NCBI GenBank assembly: GCA_009772985.1
Contig: WOUS01000003.1
Coordinates: 1-64,000, forward strand
DNA: 64,000 nucleotides
Source: Anaerolineaceae bacterium
Lineage (GTDB): Bacteria; Chloroflexota; Anaerolineae; Anaerolineales; Villigracilaceae
Direction: 5' to 3'
In this document: piece by piece, positions 9,934 to 18,551 of the stretch
Layout: every line of letters begins with the position of its first letter
Numbering within the stretch: position 1 is the first letter of the stretch
Notes under the pieces: model-generated
Seen by the model: the letters and a program-made list of their open reading frames with translations, nothing else
Database searches by the model: none
What the model was told of the DNA's origin: nothing
Made by a program: the position numbers and the translations under genes

Positions 9934-10332
9934 ATGACTGAGCTGCTTTTCAAAGAATTGACATACGCCGTCATCGGCGCGGCGATGGAAGTACATAGAA
10001 TTCTGGGGCCTGGCTTTCTGGAATCGGTCTACCAAAAAGCGCTGGAACGCGAACTGACCCTGCGCGGCATCCCCTTCGAGCCGCAAAAGAAACTGGCCGT
10101 CTATTACAAGGATATTCTGGTTGGCGAATATCTCGCAGATCTTGTCATAGATGGGAAATTCATCGTGGAGATCAAGGCGGTTTCAGCCTGGAATCCTCGC
10201 CACGATGCCCAGGCAGTTCATTACCTGGCGGCAACAGGCATGCAACTCGCCCTCCTGCTCAACTTTGGCACCGGCTCGCTGCAACACCGGCGCATCGTCC
10301 GCACCGGAGTGGTCAGAGAAAAATCCGCGTAA
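9934..10332 (+). CDS. GxxExxY protein (PD-(D/E)XK nuclease-like), copy 2
   Basis: [49 protein letters not shown]..., paralogous to 8013..8408. Confidence 0.9.
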   Translation: MTELLFKELTYAVIGAAMEVHRILGPGFLESVYQKALERELTLRGIPFEPQKKLAVYYKDILVGEYLADLVIDGKFIVEIKAVSAWNPRHDAQAVHYLAATGMQLALLLNFGTGSLQHRRIVRTGVVREKSA

Positions 10333-10356
10333 ATCCGCGCAATCCGCTGCAAAAGG
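10318..10356. repeat. Right inverted flank of GxxExxY copy 2
   Basis: GAAAAATCCGCGTAAATCCGCGCAATCCGCTGCAAAAGG, inverted relative to 9882..9920; overlaps the CDS stop codon. Confidence 0.8.
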
Positions 10357-10363
10357 ACTCCCC

Positions 10364-12889
10364 ATGCGAAAAATCATCTTCCCCCTGCTCGTCTTCGTAA
10401 TCCTCTTCCTCGCCGTCTCGCCGGCCTCCGCCGACGCCACCCTGCGCGTCTACTATGCCGGAGCGGATGGCAGCGTAAAGACCGCCCTCGAACTGGCGGA
10501 CTTCACCTTCGTGGACGACCCGGCCCAGGCCGACGTGCTCGTGCTGAACGGCGTCATCCCGGACCCGGCAACTGCCGCGGCCCAGGTGGAGCGCGGCGCG
10601 GGGCTGGTGCTGATCCTCGGCCCCGGCATGACCGAAGCGGACGTGATGACCCTGACCGGCGTCACGCTGACGCTGACCGCGCGCGACGACCCCGTCAGCC
10701 TGACCGCCATCCAGATTGACGATCCGCTGACCACGGACATCACCTGGAACGGCGCGCCGCAGGTGCGCGACCGGTTCGAGGTCCAGACGCCCGTCTCGTC
10801 CGTCCAGCCGCTGGTCACCGCCTACGAGGATGGCGAATGGATCCTGTGGCAGGCACGGACAAACGTCTACGTCTTCCAGGCATTCCTCGACGATGCCAAT
10901 CCGCAGATCCAGGAATGGGCGTATTTCAATTACCTGGTCTATCATCTCGTCGAGCGCGCCGCCGGCCGGACGCCGCTCCCGTTTGCCGATTACCCGGCCT
11001 CGCCCGTTCCGCACGCGCCGGAAGTCAGGACACTGCTCACCCTGGTCGGATTGATGATGCTCACCACTTTCGGGATATTCATCCTGGTGCGGCGCTACAG
11101 CCTGAAACACCCCGAGGAGTTGGATAAGATCGTTTCGGACCGCAGCAGGTTCGAGGTGCGGGAGGCGAAGACGGAATGGGAGCAGGTCGGGTTCCACCGT
11201 CCGCTGGGCGGGTTCCTCGTCGCCCTGAGCATCGGCCTGGTGCTCTTCATCCCGCTCATCATCTACCAGAACCTGATCCTGCCAACTTATATTTTGCCAT
11301 CGGCGCAGGCGCTGGGCATCTGGGGGCGGGTGACGCAGTTCTTCACCCTGGCGTGGACGTTCTTCGACATGGGGACAAGTATTGCATTCATCAAGTACCT
11401 TTCGCAGCACCGCGTCCACGACCCGAAGAAGGGCATCCAGTACGGACAGGTGTTCGTGTGGTGGCAGATCCTTTCGGGGGCGGTGCAGGTGGCGCTGGTG
11501 ATCGGGCTGGCTAGCACGCTCGCGCCGCGCTCGGCTTACGCGCTGTATGCCTGGAGCATTATCATCCATGCCTTTATCCAAATCCCCGGCTTCTACCAGG
11601 TGATGCGCCACGCGCTGACCGGATTCCAGCGGCTCGACTACAGCCGCCTGCTCGACATCGGGTTGAACGTACTTTTCCCCATGCTCATCCAGCCGGTCTT
11701 CGTGACGATCATGTTCGCCTGGGGCCGCGCCCATCCGGCCTTCGGCGGGGCAATGGGCGGATTGCTCGGCATGGGCATCGCAGCGTATGCCGCCGAACTG
11801 CTCACCTTCCTGTTAGGCTTGTGGCTCTACCGGCGCGTTGGCTACAACGCGCGCATTCTGTTCCTGGCGCACTTCGATTGGGAAGTGGTCAAGACCAGTT
11901 TCAAGTTTGGCGTGTTCGAGATGCTCGGCTCGGCGGCCTGGTCCTTCGGGCAGGCAATGGAAATTGCCATCACGCAGGCGCGCCTGATCAATTACGCCGA
12001 AATCTGGGGCAACTGGGGCCTGGCGCAGAATTTCATCTTTGCCTTCAACGTCACCCAGACGCTGAACGACGGGGTGATGCCAGCCATCTCGGAAGCCATC
12101 TCGCACGGCAAGCGCGTGCTGAGCCAGTATTACAGCGTGATGGCTTACAAATACAACGGCCTGACCAGCGCCTTCATCGGCGCGGTGCTGCTGGCGGTTG
12201 CGCCGCTCTTCATCCTCGGCTCGACAGAACCGGAATTCCACCGGGCTGCCATCTACGTGATCCCGCTCACCATCTGGGGCGCGGTGCAGTTCCCGTCCTG
12301 GGTGGGCGATAACGTGCAGTTGGGCGCGAACAAGCCGTATCTCAAATCCATCCTGGTCTTCTCGGAGCAGGTGATCCGCGTTGTGTTGGCGTTCCTCCTG
12401 ATCGCGCGCTTCCAGGTGACGGGACTGATCATCGCTTACTTTGTCGGGCTGTTTGCGAAAGGCATTGCGGCCTATCTCATCAACCATAAAATTTGCTTCC
12501 CGCAGCGGTTCTACGTCTGGCAGTCGCTGATCGCTCCCCTGCTGGCGGGCGCGGCGCATTACGGGATTCTGTGGACGATCAACGGCTTCCTCTGGAAAGG
12601 CGACCAGATCACCAGCGTGCTGATCTTCTTCATCGGCATCCTGCCCAGTTTCCCGCTCTTCATGTTCCTCTACGGATTGTTCGGCGGCTGGGACCGGGAC
12701 ACGCTCGCGGAACTCAAAGACGCCGTCGCGTTGACCGGCGGGATGCGCGGACTGACACGCTGGGGCATCTACGAACCGACCGCGCTCGGGGCGCGCCTCA
12801 GTCCGCTGAATGGGAGGTTCCCCATCACGAACCGGGTCGAGGCGATGGAAGAGGCGAGGATGTTGACGGAGGAAAAGGTGAGACTCTAG
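10364..12889 (+). CDS. Large multi-pass membrane protein with N-terminal secreted domain; flippase/MOP-superfamily-like
   Basis: MRKIIFPLLVFVILFLAVSPASADA signal peptide, then ~12 or more hydrophobic segments; starts just after the right flank of the GxxExxY unit. Confidence 0.6.
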   Translation: MRKIIFPLLVFVILFLAVSPASADATLRVYYAGADGSVKTALELADFTFVDDPAQADVLVLNGVIPDPATAAAQVERGAGLVLILGPGMTEADVMTLTGVTLTLTARDDPVSLTAIQIDDPLTTDITWNGAPQVRDRFEVQTPVSSVQPLVTAYEDGEWILWQARTNVYVFQAFLDDANPQIQEWAYFNYLVYHLVERAAGRTPLPFADYPASPVPHAPEVRTLLTLVGLMMLTTFGIFILVRRYSLKHPEELDKIVSDRSRFEVREAKTEWEQVGFHRPLGGFLVALSIGLVLFIPLIIYQNLILPTYILPSAQALGIWGRVTQFFTLAWTFFDMGTSIAFIKYLSQHRVHDPKKGIQYGQVFVWWQILSGAVQVALVIGLASTLAPRSAYALYAWSIIIHAFIQIPGFYQVMRHALTGFQRLDYSRLLDIGLNVLFPMLIQPVFVTIMFAWGRAHPAFGGAMGGLLGMGIAAYAAELLTFLLGLWLYRRVGYNARILFLAHFDWEVVKTSFKFGVFEMLGSAAWSFGQAMEIAITQARLINYAEIWGNWGLAQNFIFAFNVTQTLNDGVMPAISEAISHGKRVLSQYYSVMAYKYNGLTSAFIGAVLLAVAPLFILGSTEPEFHRAAIYVIPLTIWGAVQFPSWVGDNVQLGANKPYLKSILVFSEQVIRVVLAFLLIARFQVTGLIIAYFVGLFAKGIAAYLINHKICFPQRFYVWQSLIAPLLAGAAHYGILWTINGFLWKGDQITSVLIFFIGILPSFPLFMFLYGLFGGWDRDTLAELKDAVALTGGMRGLTRWGIYEPTALGARLSPLNGRFPITNRVEAMEEARMLTEEKVRL

Positions 12890-12899
12890 CCATCACCCT

Positions 12900-13127
12900 G
12901 CCCTCACCCCCGGCCCCTCTCCCAAAAAGATGGGAGAGGGGAGTCAGGCTCCCGCTTCTCTCTTCCGAAACACACGAGAGAGATGGCGCTCCCCCTTCTC
13001 TCTCCCAGGGTTTGGGAGGGAGAAGGGGGCCGGGGGGATGAGGGAGGGCAGAACCAGTCCTCACCCCCGGCCCCTTCGCGCAGCACCCCTGTGGGGCTCC
13101 CAAAAAGACGGGAGAGGGGAGAAGGAA
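12900..13127. repeat. Family-C palindromic repeat cluster left of DUF559 gene
   Basis: CCCTCACCCCCGGCCCCTCTCCCAAAAAGATGGGAGAGGGG; further copies at ~13000 and 13058, the last interrupted by GCAGCACCCCTGTGGGGCTCC. Confidence 0.85.
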
Positions 13128-13135
13128 ATAACAGG

Positions 13136-13636
13136 ATGAAAAACGAACGCAGAATACGAACCTCGTCCGGCGTCCAACAGCGCGCCAAAGAATTGCGCCA
13201 AAAAATGACACCCGCCGAGAAAATACTCTGGGAGCGCTTGCGTAATCGGCAACTCGGCGGATTGAAATTCCGCCGCCAGCACCCGCTTGGACCCTTCATC
13301 ACCGATTTTTACTGCGCAGAAAAAAGATTGGTGGTGGAGATTGACGGCGATATCCACGACCTGCAACAAGAACAGGATGAACAGCGCACACGCCAGTTCG
13401 AAGAGTTTGGTTATCAGGTCATTCGATTTCGGAACGAAGAGGTTGAAACCAGACTGGGCCTGGTACTCACCAGAATCCTCGAAACCTGCAAACTCCCTTC
13501 TCCCAGGATTGGGAGAAGGGCCGGGGATGAGGGCAGTCCCCCCTCTCCCCGAATTGGGAGAAGGGCCGGGGATGAGGGCAGTCCCCCCTCTCCCCGAATT
13601 GGGAGAAGGGCCAGGGGTGAGGGCAGCCAGGGATGA
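13136..13636 (+). CDS. DUF559 endonuclease-domain protein with repeat-encoded C-terminal tail
   Basis: RAKELRQKMTPAEKILWERLRNRQLGGLKFRRQHPLGPFITDFYCAEKRLVVEIDGDIHDLQQEQDEQRTRQFEEFGYQVIRFRNEEV; tail SPRIGRRAGDEGSPP x3. Confidence 0.9.
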   Translation: MKNERRIRTSSGVQQRAKELRQKMTPAEKILWERLRNRQLGGLKFRRQHPLGPFITDFYCAEKRLVVEIDGDIHDLQQEQDEQRTRQFEEFGYQVIRFRNEEVETRLGLVLTRILETCKLPSPRIGRRAGDEGSPPSPRIGRRAGDEGSPPSPRIGRRARGEGSQG

Positions 13637-13637
13637 G
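13495..13637. repeat. Three tandem 45-bp copies of family-C repeat, inverted relative to the left flank
   Basis: TCTCCCCGAATTGGGAGAAGGGCCGGGGATGAGGGCAGTCCCCC repeated. Confidence 0.9.
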
Positions 13638-13658
13638 GGCAGTTGGAGGTAAACTCAA

Positions 13659-14522
13659 ATGACCACTATCACACTCTCTGATAGCCGCACCCTCGCCTAC
13701 GCCGAGTACGGCGACCCGCGCGGCAAACCCGTCTTCTTCTTCCACGGCACACCCGGCTCGCGCCTCTTCCGCCCGCCGGACGAAGTCACGAAAAAGATGG
13801 GCGTGCGGCTCATCTGCACGGACCGCCCCGGCTACGGACAGTCCACATTCCAGCCCGGGCGGGGGCTTCTGGACTGGCCCGCCGATGTTGCCCAACTGGC
13901 GGACGCCCTCGGCCTGGACAAATTCTACATCGCCGGCCATTCCGGCGGCGGACCGCACACGCTCGCCTGCGCATTCGGCCTCCCGGACCGGGTAACTGCC
14001 GCGGCCACGCTCTCCGGCGCGGGACCGGTGGACGCGCCCGGCGCAACCGACGGCATGACGCCGTTGAACAAGTTCGGCTTCAAATTTGGCCGCTACTTGC
14101 CGTGGCCGGTCGGGCGCGCCATCACCTGGATGATCTTCCGCGAGCGCTGCGCCGACCCGGCCAAAGCCATGGACCGCGAAACCGAGATCGGCGTCCGTCC
14201 GCCCGCGGACGAGGAAATAATCACCAGGCCCGAGGTCCGGGATTTGTGCATTAAGACCGAGGTGGAGGCATTTCGCCCCGGCCTGAAAGGCATGGCCTGG
14301 GACGTGCGCCTGATCACCCGTCCGTGGGGATTCCGTCTCGACGGGATCAGGGTTCCGGTCCAGTTGTGGCACGGCACTGTTGACAACCTGACCTCCGTCC
14401 CCATGGCGCAGCATATGGCTGGTAAAATACCCAACGGCCGGCTGACCATCTTCCCGGACGAAGGCCACATGCTCCTCTTTCCGCACTGGGAAGAAATCCT
14501 CACTGCCCTCTGCAAATCCTGA
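13659..14522 (+). CDS. Alpha/beta hydrolase
   Basis: VFFFHGTPGSRLF, AGHSGGGPHTLACA, FPDEGHMLLFPHWEEIL. Confidence 0.9.
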   Translation: MTTITLSDSRTLAYAEYGDPRGKPVFFFHGTPGSRLFRPPDEVTKKMGVRLICTDRPGYGQSTFQPGRGLLDWPADVAQLADALGLDKFYIAGHSGGGPHTLACAFGLPDRVTAAATLSGAGPVDAPGATDGMTPLNKFGFKFGRYLPWPVGRAITWMIFRERCADPAKAMDRETEIGVRPPADEEIITRPEVRDLCIKTEVEAFRPGLKGMAWDVRLITRPWGFRLDGIRVPVQLWHGTVDNLTSVPMAQHMAGKIPNGRLTIFPDEGHMLLFPHWEEILTALCKS

Positions 14523-14554
14523 AACTTAAAACCTGGGACTTGGAACTCGACACC

Positions 14555-17551
14555 ATGACAACTTTACATTTGGTCAGCCACACCCACTGGGACCGCGAAT
14601 GGTACCGCACCTTCCAGCAGTTCCGCCTGCGCCTCGTCCACCTCGTGGATGGCGTGCTCGACCTGCTCGAAGCCGGGCCGCAATTCCGCTACTTCATGCT
14701 CGACGGCCAGACCATCGTGCTGGACGACTACCTGCTGATGCGCCCGGAAAAGGAGGCGCGCCTGCGCCACTTCGTGCAGACCGGACGCCTGACCATCGGC
14801 CCCTGGCACATCCTGCCAGACGAGTTCCTCGTCAGCCCGGAGGCCACAGTGCGCAACCTGCTCGAAGGCGGGCGCACCTGCCGCCGGTTCGGCCCGAAGA
14901 TGCGCGTCGGCTACATCCCGGACCCGTTCGGGCACATCGGGCAGATGCCACAGATCCTGAAAGGATTCGGCATCCACGCCGCCTGCGTCCAGCGCGGCCT
15001 GTCGGACGAGCCGTGCGAATTCTGGTGGGAAGCGCCGGACGGGTCGCGCGTCTTCATGGCCTACCTGCGCGACGGATACGGCAACGCCGCCGGGCTGCCC
15101 GCCTCCGAACCGGAGCATTTCATCTCGGAAGTGAAACGCCTGCGCGACAACCTCGCCCCGCACTCCGCCGGCGACCACCTGCTGCTGATGTTCGGCACCG
15201 ACCACATGGAGCCGCCCGCCGACACCGTCCGCGCGGTCGAAGCGGCGCGCGGCCAACTGGACGGCGACGAACTGGTGCACTCCTCACTAGCCGACTACCT
15301 GACCGCCGTCCAGGCCTCGCTCGACCCACGCGCCCTGCCGGCCGTGCGCGGCGAATTGCGCGACTGCAAACGCTCGCCCCTGCTGCCCGGCGTCCTTTCC
15401 ACGCGCATGTGGATCAAGCAGCGCAACCGCGCCAGCGAAACCCTGCTCGAAAAATGGGCCGAGCCGTTCTCGACGTTTTCAACGTTTGCACATTGGCAAG
15501 TTGGAACGTTTGAACGTTCAAACCTGCCAACATTCCAACGCATTTCCAACCCTGCACCAATAGTTCGGCAAGCCTGGCGTTTACTGATGGAATGCCACCC
15601 GCACGATTCGATTTGCGGCTGCTCCATTGACCAGGTTCACGACGAGATGCGCCCGCGCTTCGACCAGGTGGACCAGATCGGCGAAGAAATCACCCGGCAA
15701 AGCCTGGAAAGCCTGGCGCAAGCCATTAACACCGACGAAAGACCGCCGACGGAAGACGGAACATCCGTCGCCCGTCAATCGTCGTTGGTCGTTTTTAATC
15801 CCACTTCCTCCCCGCGCACCGACGCGGTGGAAGCCGTCGTCGAGAGCGCCGCCGCCTTCGACCTGCTCGACGACCAGGGCCGCCTCGTCCCCTACCAGGG
15901 CCGCGGGCTTGGTTCCCAGGAACTCATCCACGCCGCCCTCAGCCCGAAGGAACTGCAAAACCTGTACGTCGCCGTCCACGACGGGCGCGTGATGGGGATG
16001 TCTGTTCTGGGATTGGACATCACGCGCCAGGGCGGGACCGTCCACCTGGACGCCGCCGTCAGCGAAACGCGCCCGCCGGACCTGGCCGCCTGGCAGCGCG
16101 GCGTGGCCGAGATCGAAATCCTGATGGCCGACCCGTCGGTGAAAGAATTCCGCGTGCGCGCCCGCTCGACCGACTCTGCCCGCATCACCTTCGCCGCCGA
16201 CGTCCCCGGCCTGGGCTGGCGCGCCTACCACGTCGTCCTGCGCCCGGCGGAGGAAAAAGCCGCCGCCGTCATCCCGCCGCTGGCGCGCCTGCTGCTCCCG
16301 CTGGCGAAATCGCCCGCCGCCCAGCGCCTCGCCTCCCGCCCGAAAAAAGCCCGCCTCCCTTGCCGCATCGAGAACGACCTGCTGGCGGTGGATGTGGAAA
16401 AGGACGGCACGCTGACCGTCACCGACAAAGCCACCGGGACGGCGACGCGCGGCCTGAACCGCTTTGTGGACGGCGGCGACTGCGGCGACGAGTACAACTA
16501 CTGCCCGCCCGTTTCGGACCGCATCCCCGCCGCACGTTTAACCGGCGTGACCGCCAGCCGCGGCCCCGTCCAGCAGACGCTCGAACTCGAACTGGAACTC
16601 GACACGCCCGCCTGCCTCGCCCCCGACCGGAAATCCCGCTCGAAGGAAACGCTCGTCACGCGCATCACATCCCTCGTCACGCTCACCGCCGGCGTCCCGC
16701 GCGTGGACATCCACACGCGCCTCGACAACCGCGCCCGCGACCACCGGCTGCGGGTCCACTTCCCACTGACGGACTCCGGCGACTCCAGTCGTCGGAATAT
16801 CCGAAGTCAGGAGACTTCGGAGTCCGCCATCACCGCTGAATACGACGGCCACTTCGAGATCGTGGAGCGCAAGGTTGGAATCCCAGCGTTCGATGATGCC
16901 TGGGTGGAACAGCCCCGGCCCGAGGTCCCGCAGCGTGCGTTTACCAGCGTCACCGACGGCCAGTCGCGCCTGACCGTCGCCAACCGCGGCCTGCCGGAAG
17001 TCGAGGTGATTCCCGGAGTCCGAAGTCTCCAGACTTCGGGGAGCGAGATTGCGGTCACACTCCTACGCTGCGTGGGCTGGCTCTCGCGCGACGATTTCGC
17101 CAACCGCAAAGGCCACGCCGGGCCGTTCCTCGAAACCCCCGGCGCGCAGATGATCGGCGAGTGGGAATTCGATTACTCGATCATCGTGGGGCAAATTGGC
17201 AATTTGCCCTACCAGCAAGCCTGGAATTTCGAGACGCCCCTGCGCGCCGTCTGCACGGACGCGCACCCGGGCAGCCTCCCGCCGTCCGGCTCGTTCGTGG
17301 ACGCGGCCCCGGGCGAATTCGTCGTCTCGGCAGTCAAGCAGGCCGAGGACAGCAAGGGCTGGACCGTGCGCGGCTACAACGTCACCGGCGCGGAGATCAA
17401 CGTGAGCCTGCGCCCGTGGCGGGTTTTCAAAAATGCCGCCCGCGCCAACCTGGCCGAGGAGCAGACCGGCAGCCTGAAACCGGGCCGGGATGGAGCGGTT
17501 TCCTTCCCGGTGCGCGGGCACGAAATTGTGACGGTGAAATTCTGGGATTAA
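14555..17551 (+). CDS. GH38 alpha-mannosidase
   Basis: MTTLHLVSHTHWDREWYRTFQQFRLRLV, GYIPDPFGHIGQMPQILKGFGI, LMECHPHDSICGCSIDQVHDEM. Confidence 0.93.
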   Translation: MTTLHLVSHTHWDREWYRTFQQFRLRLVHLVDGVLDLLEAGPQFRYFMLDGQTIVLDDYLLMRPEKEARLRHFVQTGRLTIGPWHILPDEFLVSPEATVRNLLEGGRTCRRFGPKMRVGYIPDPFGHIGQMPQILKGFGIHAACVQRGLSDEPCEFWWEAPDGSRVFMAYLRDGYGNAAGLPASEPEHFISEVKRLRDNLAPHSAGDHLLLMFGTDHMEPPADTVRAVEAARGQLDGDELVHSSLADYLTAVQASLDPRALPAVRGELRDCKRSPLLPGVLSTRMWIKQRNRASETLLEKWAEPFSTFSTFAHWQVGTFERSNLPTFQRISNPAPIVRQAWRLLMECHPHDSICGCSIDQVHDEMRPRFDQVDQIGEEITRQSLESLAQAINTDERPPTEDGTSVARQSSLVVFNPTSSPRTDAVEAVVESAAAFDLLDDQGRLVPYQGRGLGSQELIHAALSPKELQNLYVAVHDGRVMGMSVLGLDITRQGGTVHLDAAVSETRPPDLAAWQRGVAEIEILMADPSVKEFRVRARSTDSARITFAADVPGLGWRAYHVVLRPAEEKAAAVIPPLARLLLPLAKSPAAQRLASRPKKARLPCRIENDLLAVDVEKDGTLTVTDKATGTATRGLNRFVDGGDCGDEYNYCPPVSDRIPAARLTGVTASRGPVQQTLELELELDTPACLAPDRKSRSKETLVTRITSLVTLTAGVPRVDIHTRLDNRARDHRLRVHFPLTDSGDSSRRNIRSQETSESAITAEYDGHFEIVERKVGIPAFDDAWVEQPRPEVPQRAFTSVTDGQSRLTVANRGLPEVEVIPGVRSLQTSGSEIAVTLLRCVGWLSRDDFANRKGHAGPFLETPGAQMIGEWEFDYSIIVGQIGNLPYQQAWNFETPLRAVCTDAHPGSLPPSGSFVDAAPGEFVVSAVKQAEDSKGWTVRGYNVTGAEINVSLRPWRVFKNAARANLAEEQTGSLKPGRDGAVSFPVRGHEIVTVKFWD
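15470..15550. repeat. In-frame palindrome, family D (TTGGAACGTTTGAACGTTCAAAC...CATTCCAACG)
   Basis: Self-complementary AT-rich segment inside GH38 CDS; encodes STFSTFAHWQVGTFERSNLPTFQR. Confidence 0.8.
15733..15794. repeat. In-frame family-B repeat in GH38
   Basis: CGACGAAAGACCGCCGACGGAAGACGG...CCGTCGCCCGTCAATCGTCGTTGGTCG; encodes DERPPTEDGTSVARQSSLVV. Confidence 0.75.
16771..16825. repeat. In-frame family-A repeat in GH38
   Basis: GGACTCCGGCGACTCCAGTCGTCGGAATATCCGAAGTCAGGAGACTTCGGAGTCC; encodes DSGDSSRRNIRSQETSES. Confidence 0.85.
17015..17043. repeat. Half-length family-A repeat in GH38
   Basis: GGAGTCCGAAGTCTCCAGACTTCGGGGAG; encodes GVRSLQTSGS. Confidence 0.75.
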
Positions 17552-17554
17552 ATC

Positions 17555-17591
17555 AAAACGTCGGGGCGGCTTGCAACCGCCCCGACGTTTT
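17555..17591. terminator. Bidirectional hairpin between GH38 and radical SAM gene
   Basis: AAAACGTCGGGGCGG-cttgcaa-CCGCCCCGACGTTTT perfect 15-bp stem. Confidence 0.85.
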
Positions 17592-17642
17592 ATCAAGTGG
17601 GAAAATCTCTTTCCGCGTCCCTCCGCGTTGATCCGCGTCCAA

Positions 17643-18545
17643 TTACTCCTGCAACCCCTCGCCGTACATTTGACCCGGCTTCAGGATTTCCGGGAAGCGC
17701 TCGCGCAGCGCCAGGCGCGCCGCGTAACACAGGTGACAGGCGTCCGCGTATTTCTCTTCGTGCGGCAGGGCATATTCCGTCACCAGCGCGGCAGGTCCGC
17801 CCGCCAGCAGCGGCCCGCAGACGGGATGCGCGTCGGCGTCATATTTTTCGCAAATCTCCGCCAGCGGGGTCGCGAACACGTTGCCCAGCGAAATCCCCTG
17901 GCAGATATGCAGGTTGCCGAGCGGATCGAGGTGGGCGCGTCCGGGGTCGCGCAGGTCCTCGTGCGGACAGGAGGTGAACAGGTCCCAGGTCCGGGGCGCA
18001 GCGCGCGGGGCAAGTTTGCAGACCGCCCGCCCGCGGAACATCACCGCCGATCCGCTTTCTGGCAGTTGTCCCTTGCTGGAAGCCGCGTCCGCGCTCTCCG
18101 GCTGGGCCACACAGATTTCCCCGACCGGGATGTCCAGTTCCTTGGCCGCGGCGACGGCATTCTTCGCTATGTTGATCTGCTCGTCGCTGTAGTGATACAG
18201 ATCATTGCTGATGGACAAGTCGTCGAGCAGGCCGGCGAAAGGCCGCAGGAATTCGACGGCGTCTTCGGTCGAGGTTGCCCAGTAGCCGTTCGAGACCACG
18301 CCCACGCGGAATCCAATGCGCTTCGCCTCCCTTACCCCGGCGAGCAGGGTGGCGTAATACATGGACGGCTCGCCGCCCTCGAAGTAGATCATCTCCACGC
18401 CCGCCTGGCGCGCCTGGCCGAGGATCTGGCGGATCTGCGCGATGGTCAGCACGCCGCCCTGCCGCGGGCTGCCCCAGACGAAGCAGTGGTCGCACTCGAA
18501 CGTGCACTGATAGGTGAGCAGGATGTGCAGCCCGGTGAGCTTCAT
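17643..18545 (-). CDS. Radical SAM protein
   Basis: YQCTFECDHCFVWG (CxxxCxxC), FEGGEPSMYY, additional C-terminal cysteines. Confidence 0.88.
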   Translation of the reverse strand: MKLTGLHILLTYQCTFECDHCFVWGSPRQGGVLTIAQIRQILGQARQAGVEMIYFEGGEPSMYYATLLAGVREAKRIGFRVGVVSNGYWATSTEDAVEFLRPFAGLLDDLSISNDLYHYSDEQINIAKNAVAAAKELDIPVGEICVAQPESADAASSKGQLPESGSAVMFRGRAVCKLAPRAAPRTWDLFTSCPHEDLRDPGRAHLDPLGNLHICQGISLGNVFATPLAEICEKYDADAHPVCGPLLAGGPAALVTEYALPHEEKYADACHLCYAARLALRERFPEILKPGQMYGEGLQE

Positions 18546-18551
18546 GGCGAC

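Noticed and set aside
8013-10332. The two GxxExxY genes plus GH1 as a composite transposon
   Set aside because: The two genes are in the same orientation with different flanking repeats; no common outer ends seen, so only copy 2 is proposed as a unit.
10313-11734. Antisense 473-aa ORF on the minus strand
   Set aside because: Opposite a membrane protein with signal peptide; the antisense translation is charged and lacks recognisable domains.
13495-13637. Possible CRISPR array
   Set aside because: Tandem 45-bp units without unique spacers, and the motif occurs singly elsewhere; palindromic repeat, not CRISPR.
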